IMG/VR virus record: IMGVR_UViG_3300042301_000115
Location: 1 to 25,134 of that record
Length of the DNA: 25,134 nt
From: a virus
Strand: one strand, 5' to 3'
The notes beneath the pieces were generated by a model that saw only the letters and a program-made list of their open reading frames with translations, made no database searches and had not been told where the DNA came from. Made by a program: the position numbers and the translations under genes. This document shows, piece by piece, positions 15,258-22,279 of the stretch. Each line of letters opens with the position of its first letter. Position 1 is the stretch's first letter.

Positions 15258-15389
15258 TTAAAATATATTAAAAATTACTGATAAAGTTAGTGCTATCAGT
15301 ATTGCACTTATTAAAATCATTGTACCGTATGCAGATAGTTCGTTTCTGTTTCTATCTTGGCGGCTTGGCTTCCATTCTTTTTGCTTCAT
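15258..15389 (-). CDS. 43-aa single-pass membrane protein
   Basis: A small gene with ATG at 15389-15387 overlapping the TGA of the preceding gene (ATGA) and TAA (15260-15258) abutting the SSB-like ATG. The first 19 residues are charged (MKQKEWKPSRQDRNRNELS). The rest is a hydrophobic helix rich in Ile/Leu/Ala ending in NIF. It is likely a tiny inner-membrane protein with its N-terminus in the cytoplasm (positive-inside). No family is recognised. Confidence 0.6.
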   Translation of the reverse strand: MKQKEWKPSRQDRNRNELSAYGTMILISAILIALTLSVIFNIF

Positions 15390-15577
15390 ATCTTTTTGTA
15401 GTTATCAGCGGTGTCCAAATATATCTCCCATTCTTTGGGTGTGTAGGTTGACATTACATTGAACTCTGCCTCGGTTAATCTATCGGTTCTGTACTTTTCA
15501 ATTCCTTTGGTGTACTTCAAACGGATAGTGAATGTCCTATCCCAAGTGTTTGGTTTAGCTATTAGTTCGTAACTCAT
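15386..15577 (-). CDS. Small hypothetical protein
   Basis: A 63-aa protein starting MSYELIAKPNTWDRTFTIRL with a mixed charged and aromatic composition and a C-terminal EWEIYLDTADNY segment. No cysteine and no membrane segment. It follows the MazG-like gene by 11 nt and overlaps the next mini-gene by ATGA. No family is recognised; it belongs to the early block by position. Confidence 0.5.
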   Translation of the reverse strand: MSYELIAKPNTWDRTFTIRLKYTKGIEKYRTDRLTEAEFNVMSTYTPKEWEIYLDTADNYKKI

Positions 15578-15588
15578 CTTATTCTGAT

Positions 15589-15846
15589 TTATTTAGTTCG
15601 TGTTTTACTTGCTTCTCGGTAGCCATCGCTGAAGCCTTTGACTTCTATTAAAGCAATATCTTTTTTAATTCGCTCCAGATACAAAGTTGCATCCATTAAT
15701 TCCTCTTGCAAATGGTTAATCCAATCATCCAGAGTTAAATCATTTCTATCCAAAGTTGTTTTGTACTTTTCAATTCCAACTCTTGAGCGTTCAGCATATT
15801 TTGCTAGTACGCTTAAAACTATCTGATCTGTTATTTCTTGTTCCAT
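15589..15846 (-). CDS. MazG-like nucleotide pyrophosphohydrolase candidate
   Basis: An 85-aa protein whose middle carries RSRVGIEKYKTTLDRNDLTL then DDWINHLQEELMDATLYLE. The EE..DA pattern and the preceding KY.TTLDR segment recur in the phage MazG-like or dATP/dGTP pyrophosphohydrolase-type domains, which hydrolyse NTP or dNTP to the monophosphate. The EE and D residues (about 49-53) would bind the metal. It is short and may be a partial domain. It follows a small unknown gene by 2 nt in the recombination block. Nucleotide-pool control is inferred. Confidence 0.6.
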   Translation of the reverse strand: MEQEITDQIVLSVLAKYAERSRVGIEKYKTTLDRNDLTLDDWINHLQEELMDATLYLERIKKDIALIEVKGFSDGYREASKTRTK

Positions 15847-15848
15847 AA

Positions 15849-16046
15849 TTAATTTAGTGGTGCTAATGAATCCAAGTATTCGTCTTTCGTTACTTCTGTT
15901 AGCGTTACATCTAATCCGTTATTAAAGTGAACCATATAATGTACATTCATAATTTCTAAAAGATCTTCAAATGTGTCCGCTATTAATTCAAAGTGCTTGT
16001 TTTTAATGCCAATTGTTCCTAAAAAGTAACGATCGGTTTTCTTCAT
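15849..16046 (-). CDS. Small hypothetical protein
   Basis: A 65-aa protein starting MKKTDRYFLGTIGIKNKHFE with an alternating beta-like pattern (VTLTEVTKDEY near the end) and no membrane segment. It overlaps the stop of the exonuclease gene by 4 nt, so it is probably co-translated with it. No family is recognised. Confidence 0.5.
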   Translation of the reverse strand: MKKTDRYFLGTIGIKNKHFELIADTFEDLLEIMNVHYMVHFNNGLDVTLTEVTKDEYLDSLAPLN

Positions 16047-16708
16047 TTCATTAACTGGTTATAATATACTTTTGCTATTTCAATCTTTTCTTTTGCTTGT
16101 TCAATTCCTTGCTCATCGTAATCAATCTCAAATACTTTTACCCTTTCGTTTTTTGGTATGTGATCAAAGTTATGCTGGGCTTCTACGTAATCCCGAACCT
16201 CTTGGCTTTCCCCAATCAGATTCTGTTTCCAATGTTCTCTGCGAATCTCATCCTCAAGAAGTAAGTAAGGCGTATTTACTAAGCAGTAAGTAACTAAGGC
16301 TTTTTTTCTGCCAGTCATCCACATATACGCTTGCATTTGCCAGTAGTAATCTTTGTTTGGTAATTCAGATTCAAAGAACGGAAACGTATGTGCGCTCCAG
16401 CTTACTTTAGTATCAATTATCAAATCCGTAGTAACTACATCCGGAGTTCCTTTGATCCAATCGTTAGTGTATTTATCTTCATTCTTGTAAATAAAGCCAA
16501 GATCCAAAACTTGAGCAACTAACTGGATTGCTTCATCTTCTGTTTGGTTACCTTTATCCGTATATCTGGAATTAAATTCTTTGTAAATTCCGTATTTGTC
16601 TTGCAATACGACTTCTTGAATATAACTCTTTGCAGTTTGAGAAAGTACCTCCCCAGCTTTTCGTGAGGAGGTCATTAACTTTCCTAAAGCACTTGCTCTA
16701 ACTTTCAT
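16043..16708 (-). CDS. PD-(D/E)XK exonuclease
   Basis: A 221-aa protein with a PD-(D/E)XK nuclease core. WIKGTPDVV carries Asp90, IIDTKVSW carries Asp99 and Lys101, and YYWQMQAYMWMTG (121-133) supplies the Gln-rich motif typical of lambda exonuclease/YqaJ-like enzymes. The N-terminus (ALGKLMTSSRKAG) also fits YqaJ-like proteins. The gene overlaps the ERF annealing protein gene by 4 nt, so the two form a Red-type recombination pair. It likely resects 5' ends of linear DNA to expose single strands for ERF. Confidence 0.8.
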   Translation of the reverse strand: MKVRASALGKLMTSSRKAGEVLSQTAKSYIQEVVLQDKYGIYKEFNSRYTDKGNQTEDEAIQLVAQVLDLGFIYKNEDKYTNDWIKGTPDVVTTDLIIDTKVSWSAHTFPFFESELPNKDYYWQMQAYMWMTGRKKALVTYCLVNTPYLLLEDEIRREHWKQNLIGESQEVRDYVEAQHNFDHIPKNERVKVFEIDYDEQGIEQAKEKIEIAKVYYNQLMK

Positions 16709-17232
16709 AACGCATTAAGGATATCAATTTGCCCCTCAGTTAGTAAGAAAGATGCTTCGAGCTTTTCTCTTGTATATTCGCCTTTTGATATGGCAGTTAC
16801 TGCTGCTTGGAAACGCTCTTTATTAATTGCTGGTAATTGCTTTTCTTTCTTTACTTGTTCTCCGGCTGCATCCGTGTCTTTGTCCGTTACTAATCCCAAA
16901 GCTGAGCTGAGTGCGTAGCGGCGGAAATAAGTAACCCCAGATCCGAAGCTCTGATAGTCATTCATACCTTTTAAAGATACCGTTGGAATCTCAGTGCGGC
17001 TTTCAATGCTTTCTCCAGATTCAATATGGTAAATAATAGTATCAAGATAGTTTACTGATTCTTTTGAGTTAAGGAGTTGAGTAAATCCTAATCCGTGTTT
17101 CTTTAATAACGGGTTAATCTTGTCAAAGATTGCTGGTAAATCAGCGTATGAATAGCCGAATCCTTGCGTGCCTTTGTAAATTACCGGTACCTCTTGCTGA
17201 AATGCTGCCAGCGACTTAAATAGATGTTTCAT
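16705..17232 (-). CDS. erf: ERF-family single-strand annealing protein
   Basis: A 175-aa protein with the ERF signature. GTQGFGYSYADLPAIFDKIN (about 21-40) is followed by PLLKKHGLGFTQLL, SFGSGVTYFRRYALSSALGL (95-114) and VTDKDTDA. ERF proteins anneal complementary single strands during phage recombination. It has a short C-terminal tail rich in Lys/Glu. It overlaps a small upstream gene and its stop overlaps the exonuclease start by 4 nt. This pairing supports a two-gene recombination module. The length is usual to slightly short for ERF. Confidence 0.85.
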   Translation of the reverse strand: MKHLFKSLAAFQQEVPVIYKGTQGFGYSYADLPAIFDKINPLLKKHGLGFTQLLNSKESVNYLDTIIYHIESGESIESRTEIPTVSLKGMNDYQSFGSGVTYFRRYALSSALGLVTDKDTDAAGEQVKKEKQLPAINKERFQAAVTAISKGEYTREKLEASFLLTEGQIDILNAL

Positions 17233-17446
17233 TTTGTTTTGTTTTTAGGGTTATTATTTGTTTTAATTCTTTTTCAATTAGCTCTGTTCTTTCTGATCTT
17301 GCTTTCATTATCAATCTAACGATTATAGGCAGATCATTGTAGAAATTTTCGCAGTTAATAATTACTGTTTTCTCATCTGATACCAAATGAAGTTCTCCGT
17401 TTTCTTCAAAGATGGTATGCGTATCGTCTAAATAAGTATATTCCAT
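17216..17446 (-). CDS. Small hypothetical protein
   Basis: A 76-aa acidic protein starting MEYTYLDDTHTIFEENGELH, with an all-beta-like first half and a helical, Arg/Lys/Glu-rich second half (RSERTELIEKELKQIITLKT). It overlaps the ERF gene by 17 nt and follows the previous gene by 3 nt. No family is recognised. Confidence 0.5.
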   Translation of the reverse strand: MEYTYLDDTHTIFEENGELHLVSDEKTVIINCENFYNDLPIIVRLIMKARSERTELIEKELKQIITLKTKQNETSI

Positions 17447-17449
17447 AGC

Positions 17450-17725
17450 TTAAATGTTTTGGTATGCTTCTTCGTAAGTGTCAAAGAATCCTTCTTCTCC
17501 AGTTTCAAAATTGTAGGTAATGTAATCTACATCTTGACCAAAGCAAGAAGCAATTGAAATTCCGTTTTCTAATGCGATATAAACGTAACCGGATTGCTTA
17601 TTAAATCCACATTCCATAATATCCTCATCAGCAGCATAATCCTTGTATGCTCTTTGTACTAAGATCCAGCTTTCTAAATCTGATCCGTGTAATTGTTGAA
17701 TTAAGTCTTTTGTTTCCATTTGCAT
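17450..17725 (-). CDS. Small acidic hypothetical protein, first gene of its operon
   Basis: A 91-aa protein beginning MQMETKDLIQQLHGSD, acidic overall with two Cys. The start could also be the second ATG (17719), which then reads METKDLI. The promoter box at 17748-17755 ends 22 nt before the first ATG. The beginning METKDLIQQL resembles METNELIDYL of the gene at 22266-22460, and the control regions of the two are also similar. No family is recognised. Confidence 0.55.
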   Translation of the reverse strand: MQMETKDLIQQLHGSDLESWILVQRAYKDYAADEDIMECGFNKQSGYVYIALENGISIASCFGQDVDYITYNFETGEEGFFDTYEEAYQNI

Positions 17726-17747
17726 TTGTTTTTAGTTGTTTATTGAA

Positions 17748-17755
17748 CAAATATA
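17748..17755 (-). promoter_or_regulatory. Bacteroidota-type -7 box TATATTTG (promoter)
   Basis: Minus-strand TATATTTG in the gap between the NinG gene and the next operon. It shares a 23-nt identical stretch (17743-17765) with the gap upstream of 22460. No good TTTG lies at -33, so the evidence is the -7 box, the position and the repeat. Confidence 0.55.
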
Positions 17756-17795
17756 ATATTAATTTTCAATATAAAAAACATTCCGAAAAAAAATT

Positions 17796-18317
17796 TTAAC
17801 TTTTTTCCAGCTCTTTAATCTTTGCCTTGTAAGTAGCAATTAGATCTTTCAATTCTTCCTTACTCCAACGCTTCTCTAAATGAGCCCGACCTTGTAATTC
17901 AATCAATCTATCTGCTCCAATCCTCTTTTCAATTCCTATCTGATAATTTAATAAGTTTCCAGACAAGTATGTATTGCAGTGTTCGCATTGTAAATGGCAA
18001 TTATCTTCATCAAATCTTACGTTTGAGTGCCCGCCTTGACTGTAATAATGCCCGCAGTTTTCTTTTTTAGCCGGTTTATCGCAACTGATGCAATTTAATC
18101 CTTTATCTCTTAGTCTGATATATTTATTAAAAATTAACTGAGCTGCCTTTAATACATCTTGAGTTGTTTCTAAGTTGGATTGCATTTTCTTTTTCGTCTT
18201 TTTCCAGTTCTGATCCTTAGCTTCAGCAACCCATACTTTTACGCACTCCGCTTCTAAGCAGTATTTTTGATTCCAACGGATCTTTGTAAATATTTGTTTA
18301 CAGTTTTTACAACGCAC
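17796..18317 (-). CDS. ninG: NinG/Rap-like recombination protein
   Basis: A 173-aa protein with an N-terminal CKNC ... YC...C cysteine set, then the NinG core: AQLIFNKYIRLRDKG, CISCD (Cys76, Cys79), CGHYYSQGGHSNVRFDEDN (about 88-106), and QCEHCNTYLSGNLLNY (110-125) with Cys111 and Cys114. This combination matches lambda NinG (Rap), a DNA-branch nuclease with zinc sites that acts in phage recombination. It lies in the replication operon after the PP-loop gene and overlaps the preceding gene by 11 nt. Confidence 0.88.
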   Translation of the reverse strand: MRCKNCKQIFTKIRWNQKYCLEAECVKVWVAEAKDQNWKKTKKKMQSNLETTQDVLKAAQLIFNKYIRLRDKGLNCISCDKPAKKENCGHYYSQGGHSNVRFDEDNCHLQCEHCNTYLSGNLLNYQIGIEKRIGADRLIELQGRAHLEKRWSKEELKDLIATYKAKIKELEKS

Positions 18318-18603
18318 AATCTTTGTATTTTAATTCGTCTTTCAATATCCTTAGCTGCTCCAAAAGTAAAATATTTCTACGTGCCAGTTCTGAGTTTTCA
18401 CGACTTAAAGTTATAATGTGATCGCTAAGATCAGTAAAGCTATCATATGCTTCTAAAAGTTCTTCTTCTGATTGCTTTGCTCCGTTGATATAATCCAAAG
18501 CAGTAGGTTTATCTTTTTCAATCTTTTCTCTACCGAACTTAATGCGTTGGTAAATGCTCCAGAGATTAGCTTTTGTTTTTATTATTCTTAGTGTTAAGTC
18601 CAT
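18307..18603 (-). CDS. Coiled-coil hypothetical protein
   Basis: A 98-aa protein with charged helices: MDLTLRIIKTKANLWSIYQR at the start and a Leu/Glu/Arg-rich run (ITLSRENSELARRNILLLEQ) in the second half that looks like a coiled coil. It follows the PP-loop gene by 9 nt and overlaps the NinG start. No family is recognised. Confidence 0.5.
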   Translation of the reverse strand: MDLTLRIIKTKANLWSIYQRIKFGREKIEKDKPTALDYINGAKQSEEELLEAYDSFTDLSDHIITLSRENSELARRNILLLEQLRILKDELKYKDCAL

Positions 18604-18612
18604 AATTTTAAT

Positions 18613-19446
18613 TTATAATCCACAATATCCCGAATCGCAATCTGTAAAATCTTCATCAAACAAATCTAATTGCAATTTATGGTTTTTAATCTTTTCATAA
18701 GTAACTCCTTTTTTAAATGTGCTTCCGTGTTTTTGTTCCATACTTATAAACCAATCAAATTGCTTTTGATCTCTTTGGCTCATATACTTTAAAAATATCT
18801 CAGAGCGATGAAAGCAACCAACGCAATTATTTTTGTAGGAAAATCTAACGAATTTATCTTTCCAGTAGTTCTCAATGGTATCTTTAAATATTCCGTCTTC
18901 AATTAGTGGAAATCTTGCAGATCTGTATGGCAGTTCTTTCCATTTATTACGCCCGTTCTTTTCTCCAACCTTAAACTTAAAACTTTCAATGCCGTCAACT
19001 GCTCTTTCAATCATTGTTTTAGCTCTGATCATTTCATTAGCTCTAAATCCTATTCTCATTTCTACGGGTAATTCCGTATTATCATAGCACCATTGAGCAA
19101 TAGGTTTAACTTTCATATCTACTGTGCAATATCTTGTCATTAAATTTGGTAAGTATCCAGAACGTTTTTCAATAATATCTTCAAATGTTTTATCTGAAAG
19201 CCAAATAATTTCTTGGCCTATATACTGCTCTAAATCAAGCATTGTGTAAATGATAGTATCCTCTTCAAGTGTACCTATAAATTCGTGTCCTATTCTATCG
19301 CTTACAATTTGACGAATTTTAGCATCTGGAAAAAGAACGTTTTTGTCATTTGTACGAACTAAAGAAAAGATATTATAATCAGCGGGATAATTTGCAGCTA
19401 TGTAGCTTGATGTTTTACCACCGCTTAGCGAGTTTACTGTTTTCAT
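18613..19446 (-). CDS. PAPS-reductase-like PP-loop protein
   Basis: A 277-aa protein with the PP-loop SGGKTS (8-13) of the adenine nucleotide alpha-hydrolase fold and a RYCTVDMKVKP motif characteristic of the PAPS reductase family. A CVGCFHRSEIF segment with two Cys and a terminal DCDSGYCGL follow. The classical enzyme reduces phosphoadenylylsulfate. Phage relatives of this family have unclear roles, and the Cys pairs could bind a metal or cluster. A sulfur-transfer or nucleotide-modifying activity is possible but not shown. The ATG overlaps the stop of the helicase gene by one base. Confidence 0.75.
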   Translation of the reverse strand: MKTVNSLSGGKTSSYIAANYPADYNIFSLVRTNDKNVLFPDAKIRQIVSDRIGHEFIGTLEEDTIIYTMLDLEQYIGQEIIWLSDKTFEDIIEKRSGYLPNLMTRYCTVDMKVKPIAQWCYDNTELPVEMRIGFRANEMIRAKTMIERAVDGIESFKFKVGEKNGRNKWKELPYRSARFPLIEDGIFKDTIENYWKDKFVRFSYKNNCVGCFHRSEIFLKYMSQRDQKQFDWFISMEQKHGSTFKKGVTYEKIKNHKLQLDLFDEDFTDCDSGYCGL

Positions 19447-20333
19447 TAGAAAGGTGTTTTTAGTTGTACCGGTGGCTTTACTCTGAAATTCTTTAACGGA
19501 TCAACCGCATTAATTTCAAAGCCAATTCCGGAGTTAAAATTACAAATAATAGGTTCATTCAATAACGTATGCTTTCCTCCCGTTTCCGTATCCTTGACTT
19601 TTTCTACGTTAATCCAAGTTGAATATTTCCACTCTGGATGCTTAATTAATCTGTGAATAACAAACATATCATCGCATCGGTTTAGGAACGCTTTACCGCC
19701 CTCAATGTGATCCTTTAAAGGCGGCTTTAAATGTCCTTTCCAATCTCCGTCTTGATATAAGTTTGCATTACGACCGGATTCCGTATTAGGATGCGTGTTT
19801 ATGTAGATAGTTTTACCTGTGCTATTTACAAACTGGCGAGCAGCGTTCATAAAGTTATAATTACCCTCAAAGCTCATCTGCCTATCAAGTCCAGTAAATG
19901 GATCAATCAGACAAACATCCGCCTCTGATTCTACAAATAAATCAAATAACTGCTCCGGTTTATAAAGTCTTGAATTGTCAATGAATGTGAAAAACTGCTC
20001 AAGGTAGGCTGTATGTCTGTGGATCTCATCGTAACTTAATTGTCTGAATGGCTTTCCGGAATACATCTGCACCATATCTCTGAGTATTTGCCCCTTTTGG
20101 TTTTCTCCAGACCATAAGCAGAATGTTAATCCGTGTTGTAATGCGAGGTTTAAAAAGTACCAGTTGATCCAATAGGTTTTTCCTACGTTGTCGTGGCCTA
20201 AAATAATATTTACTTGCTTTGGTTTAAACTTTAAATGCTCATCCAAAAAGCAACCGATTCCTAAACCTTGTTTAATATTTCCATCTTTGTAATCCAGTAA
20301 ATACTGAATAGCATCACCCTTGTTTTTTAGCAT
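19446..20333 (-). CDS. DnaB/RecA-like replicative ATPase
   Basis: A 295-aa RecA-fold ATPase. The Walker A motif is GHDNVGKT (46-53) and a Walker B-like DVCLIDPFTG lies at 139-148. TIYINTHPNTESGR in the middle fits the sensor or catalytic loop of DnaB/RecA-like ATPases, and the late segment (KHPEWKYSTWINVEKVKD) fits a DnaB C-terminal domain. It lacks an N-terminal primase-interaction domain. It overlaps the replication-initiator-like gene by 20 nt, so it is probably the phage's replicative helicase or a RepA-like ATPase. Confidence 0.75.
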   Translation of the reverse strand: MLKNKGDAIQYLLDYKDGNIKQGLGIGCFLDEHLKFKPKQVNIILGHDNVGKTYWINWYFLNLALQHGLTFCLWSGENQKGQILRDMVQMYSGKPFRQLSYDEIHRHTAYLEQFFTFIDNSRLYKPEQLFDLFVESEADVCLIDPFTGLDRQMSFEGNYNFMNAARQFVNSTGKTIYINTHPNTESGRNANLYQDGDWKGHLKPPLKDHIEGGKAFLNRCDDMFVIHRLIKHPEWKYSTWINVEKVKDTETGGKHTLLNEPIICNFNSGIGFEINAVDPLKNFRVKPPVQLKTPF

Positions 20334-20889
20334 ATTTTCTTAGTATTTGTAATTCCTTAGGCTCGGAATCATCGCTAAAATTACCAAACTTATTTTTATT
20401 CTTGTCCCAGTTTAATAATCTTCTTTCAATACCAAATGCCTTTTCCTTTTCAAATCTCATCTTGCGATCATTCTCTGCGTGCTCAGTCCAATACAGATAA
20501 AAATCATTAAGCATTTGCTTTCCGTAAGTATCTAAATAAGGTTTAAGTGATGCAGCAAACTTCTGTTTGCGTTCTTCTATATTATATTCTTTTACTTTCT
20601 CTTTCTCTTTTACTTGTACCAAAGGGCCTTTAATACCCCCTTGCTTACCCCCTTGCGTAGGGGCTTGTAAAGGTGTTTTAGTTTTATCCTCAAAACCTTT
20701 TACTTGAGCATCAATCGAATGCTTTTGACTTATATAAGCAAACTTCGCCATACCAGTTAATTCTGGCTCAGCTCCGGTAAACTGCCTCATCATTAATGCA
20801 TCATAAAATGCAAGGCGATCCTTGTCATTTAACTCCATTGCTACCTCCCAATAGCTTCGATAAAATTTTACTGCTTTTCTTTCACTCAT
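20314..20889 (-). CDS. Replication-initiator-like protein (DUF6291-type N-terminus)
   Basis: A 191-aa protein with an N-terminal domain, RKAVKFYRSYWEVAMELNDK then FYDALMMRQFTGAEPELTG, like DUF6291 proteins. A Gly/Gln/Pro linker (about 74-92) and a C-terminal helical domain follow (FYLYWTEHAENDRKMRFEKE, AFGIERRLLNWDKN). In Bacteroidota phages such proteins precede a helicase, as here, and could load it onto the origin. The start is 12 nt downstream of the U-run of a terminator hairpin, which suggests expression by read-through. Origin position is not seen. Confidence 0.65.
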   Translation of the reverse strand: MSERKAVKFYRSYWEVAMELNDKDRLAFYDALMMRQFTGAEPELTGMAKFAYISQKHSIDAQVKGFEDKTKTPLQAPTQGGKQGGIKGPLVQVKEKEKVKEYNIEERKQKFAASLKPYLDTYGKQMLNDFYLYWTEHAENDRKMRFEKEKAFGIERRLLNWDKNKNKFGNFSDDSEPKELQILRKYAKKQG

Positions 20890-20900
20890 CTTACTGCCTT

Positions 20901-20954
20901 AAAATAAAAAACCCCTTTCAGTTTTCACGAGGCAGCGCTACTAACCGAAAAGGG
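20901..20954 (-). terminator. Rho-independent terminator in the replication operon leader
   Basis: On the minus strand a 12-bp stem (arms 20943-20954 and 20912-20923, with two G:U wobbles) encloses a 19-nt loop and is followed by a U-rich run (20901-20911). It lies between a promoter and the replication-initiator-like gene, so it could attenuate that operon or end a small RNA. Confidence 0.75.
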
Positions 20955-20987
20955 CTTCAATAATGTTTTATGCGGGTCTGCCTACCC
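20901..20987 (-). ncRNA. Candidate structured leader or small RNA
   Basis: From a start predicted near 20987 to the terminator U-run, the transcript would be about 85-90 nt. It would carry a first hairpin GGGU-AGGCAG-ACCC (20974-20987) and the terminator hairpin. The first loop (AGGCAG) is complementary to CUGCCU in the terminator loop (20930-20935). The two could pair as a kissing loop or compete with termination. No ORF is seen. Function is inferred from structure only. Confidence 0.45.
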
Positions 20988-20992
20988 AATGA

Positions 20993-21000
20993 CAAATATA
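20993..21000 (-). promoter_or_regulatory. Bacteroidota-type -7 box TATATTTG (promoter)
   Basis: TATATTTG lies a few bases after the stop of the preceding gene. A TTTTTG lies 23 nt upstream, a little farther than the usual spacing. It precedes the structured leader and terminator and the replication block. Confidence 0.6.
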
Positions 21001-21006
21001 ATAATT

Positions 21007-21297
21007 TTATTCCAATAACTTGTCAAAAACAAAGTTTTCTTTTACCCACTGGCGAAATGCTCTTTGGATATCTACTTGCTGATTCATAGCATCGCTAACT
21101 GCTGAGTCAATGATCAACCTATCCGTTTTTCTGATCTCATCCAGAAACATATTTGCTTTACGCTTGATGTTATGTTTGAAGATATTTGAATCATTCAGAT
21201 CTTCAATATAATCTCCTAAGACCGGAAGTATTGCAGTTAATACTATTAGCTTTTCTAAGTTGCGTTTTACTGCTTCTGTGTACTGTTCTTGTTCCAT
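21007..21297 (-). CDS. Small hypothetical early protein
   Basis: A 96-aa helical, charged protein beginning MEQEQYTEAVKRNLEKLIVL. One hydrophobic stretch (LTAILPVLGDYI) lies near the N-terminus but is short. It is the last gene of the early block before the promoter of the replication operon. No family is recognised. Confidence 0.5.
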   Translation of the reverse strand: MEQEQYTEAVKRNLEKLIVLTAILPVLGDYIEDLNDSNIFKHNIKRKANMFLDEIRKTDRLIIDSAVSDAMNQQVDIQRAFRQWVKENFVFDKLLE

Positions 21298-21304
21298 TTT
21301 TTAT

Positions 21305-21502
21305 TTATTTAAGTTTTTCAATATACCACCATTGCGGATCTATTTCCGTGTTTAATCTTGGATCTTCTTCATCTATTTCTCCACTCCAAACAATCTTGGT
21401 AAGTAGGTACTTAGTAACTCTGCCATCTATAATCTCGGTAACTTTACCCTCGTACCAGCAATCTCCATCTTCAAAATCTTGTATTATATCTCCTAACTTC
21501 AT
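21305..21502 (-). CDS. Small acidic hypothetical protein
   Basis: A 65-aa protein starting MKLGDIIQDFEDGDCWYEGK with a beta-rich pattern (GKVTEIIDGRVTKYLLTKIV) resembling a small SH3-like barrel. It overlaps the stop of the upstream gene by 4 nt. No family is recognised and no functional motif is seen. Confidence 0.5.
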   Translation of the reverse strand: MKLGDIIQDFEDGDCWYEGKVTEIIDGRVTKYLLTKIVWSGEIDEEDPRLNTEIDPQWWYIEKLK

Positions 21503-21756
21503 AAATTACTAAATTGAATTTGTACCATAAATAAAGTTTGCTGATCAATATGTAATTGTTCTTGCATTTTATCCAGAGCTTCTTTGTAAGTTAACTGTAT
21601 TGATCCCTCAGCAAAACAATAAAATGGTATCATTTCTCCTTTTTTATGATTGCTTTTAAACCTTTGAATATCATCTAATTTACGCTCAATCCGGTAATCT
21701 AATTCTTGCATCTGAGAATTTAACTCCATAGCTTTTCTAAATGTTTCTTCTGTCAT
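21499..21756 (-). CDS. Small coiled-coil hypothetical protein
   Basis: An 85-aa charged helical protein (MTEETFRKAMELNSQMQELD, later EALDKMQEQLHIDQQTLFMV). Two helices are separated by a PFYCF segment. It overlaps neighbours by 4 nt on each side, so it is coupled in the early operon. No family is recognised. Confidence 0.5.
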   Translation of the reverse strand: MTEETFRKAMELNSQMQELDYRIERKLDDIQRFKSNHKKGEMIPFYCFAEGSIQLTYKEALDKMQEQLHIDQQTLFMVQIQFSNL

Positions 21757-22034
21757 ATCCTTGATTTAATTAATTGATATTTTACTCCGTCTTTTATTTC
21801 AACTTTAAACTCACGTTGATTCCGGTAGGTTTGTTCTCCGTAAATCAAAAAGCACTTTGCCGCATATTTTACCGTGCGATCAATTTTTTCTGATCCAGAT
21901 AAAAGCTCCTCACGTAACTCCAGAAGCATCGCATCTAAGTTAGCTTCATTATGGTAATCAAAAGTAACCTTAACTCGCTTGAGCGTATTGCTTACCTTTT
22001 CTGAATAATTGTATTTGTAGTCAATTGATCTCAT
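21753..22034 (-). CDS. Small hypothetical early protein
   Basis: A 93-aa protein, basic near the start (MRSIDYKYNYSEKVSNTLKR) with a VKVTFDYHNEANLDAMLLEL helix and a KFKVEI-like end (EFKVEIKDGVKYQLIKSRI). It overlaps the preceding membrane protein gene by one base (22034). No family is recognised. Confidence 0.5.
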   Translation of the reverse strand: MRSIDYKYNYSEKVSNTLKRVKVTFDYHNEANLDAMLLELREELLSGSEKIDRTVKYAAKCFLIYGEQTYRNQREFKVEIKDGVKYQLIKSRI

Positions 22035-22279
22035 TACTTGAATTTTCTATTATAAACGCCCTCAGCATACTTTGCCCAATCTCCTTTTAACTCGTAGGTT
22101 TGTTTTTGAAGTTGGGTATTTTCCGTCTTTACATCGAAAACTGGGGGTGTATTGGTGGAACAAAGCCACACAATAACGGATGCAATAGGTAAAAAGAAAA
22201 TTAAAATGTGCTTAAAAAAGTCCTTGTCCTCTTGCTCAAGTTCTTTCCATTCTGCTCTGATGTTGTTAATTGTTTTCAT
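22034..22279 (-). CDS. Small single-pass membrane protein
   Basis: An 81-aa protein with a charged N-terminal segment (MKTINNIRAEWKELEQEDKD). A hydrophobic helix HILIFFLPIASVIVWLC (about 24-40) and a polar, Gln/Lys-rich C-terminal part follow. It is predicted to span the inner membrane once. It overlaps the preceding gene by 14 nt. No family is recognised. It is too far from the lysis genes to be called a holin. Confidence 0.5.
   Translation of the reverse strand: MKTINNIRAEWKELEQEDKDFFKHILIFFLPIASVIVWLCSTNTPPVFDVKTENTQLQKQTYELKGDWAKYAEGVYNRKFK

Noticed and set aside
21186-21512. 108-codon plus-strand open frame
   Set aside because: It is opposite two small minus-strand genes, rich in Ser/Leu and without any recognisable motif. 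All real genes in the window are on the minus strand.
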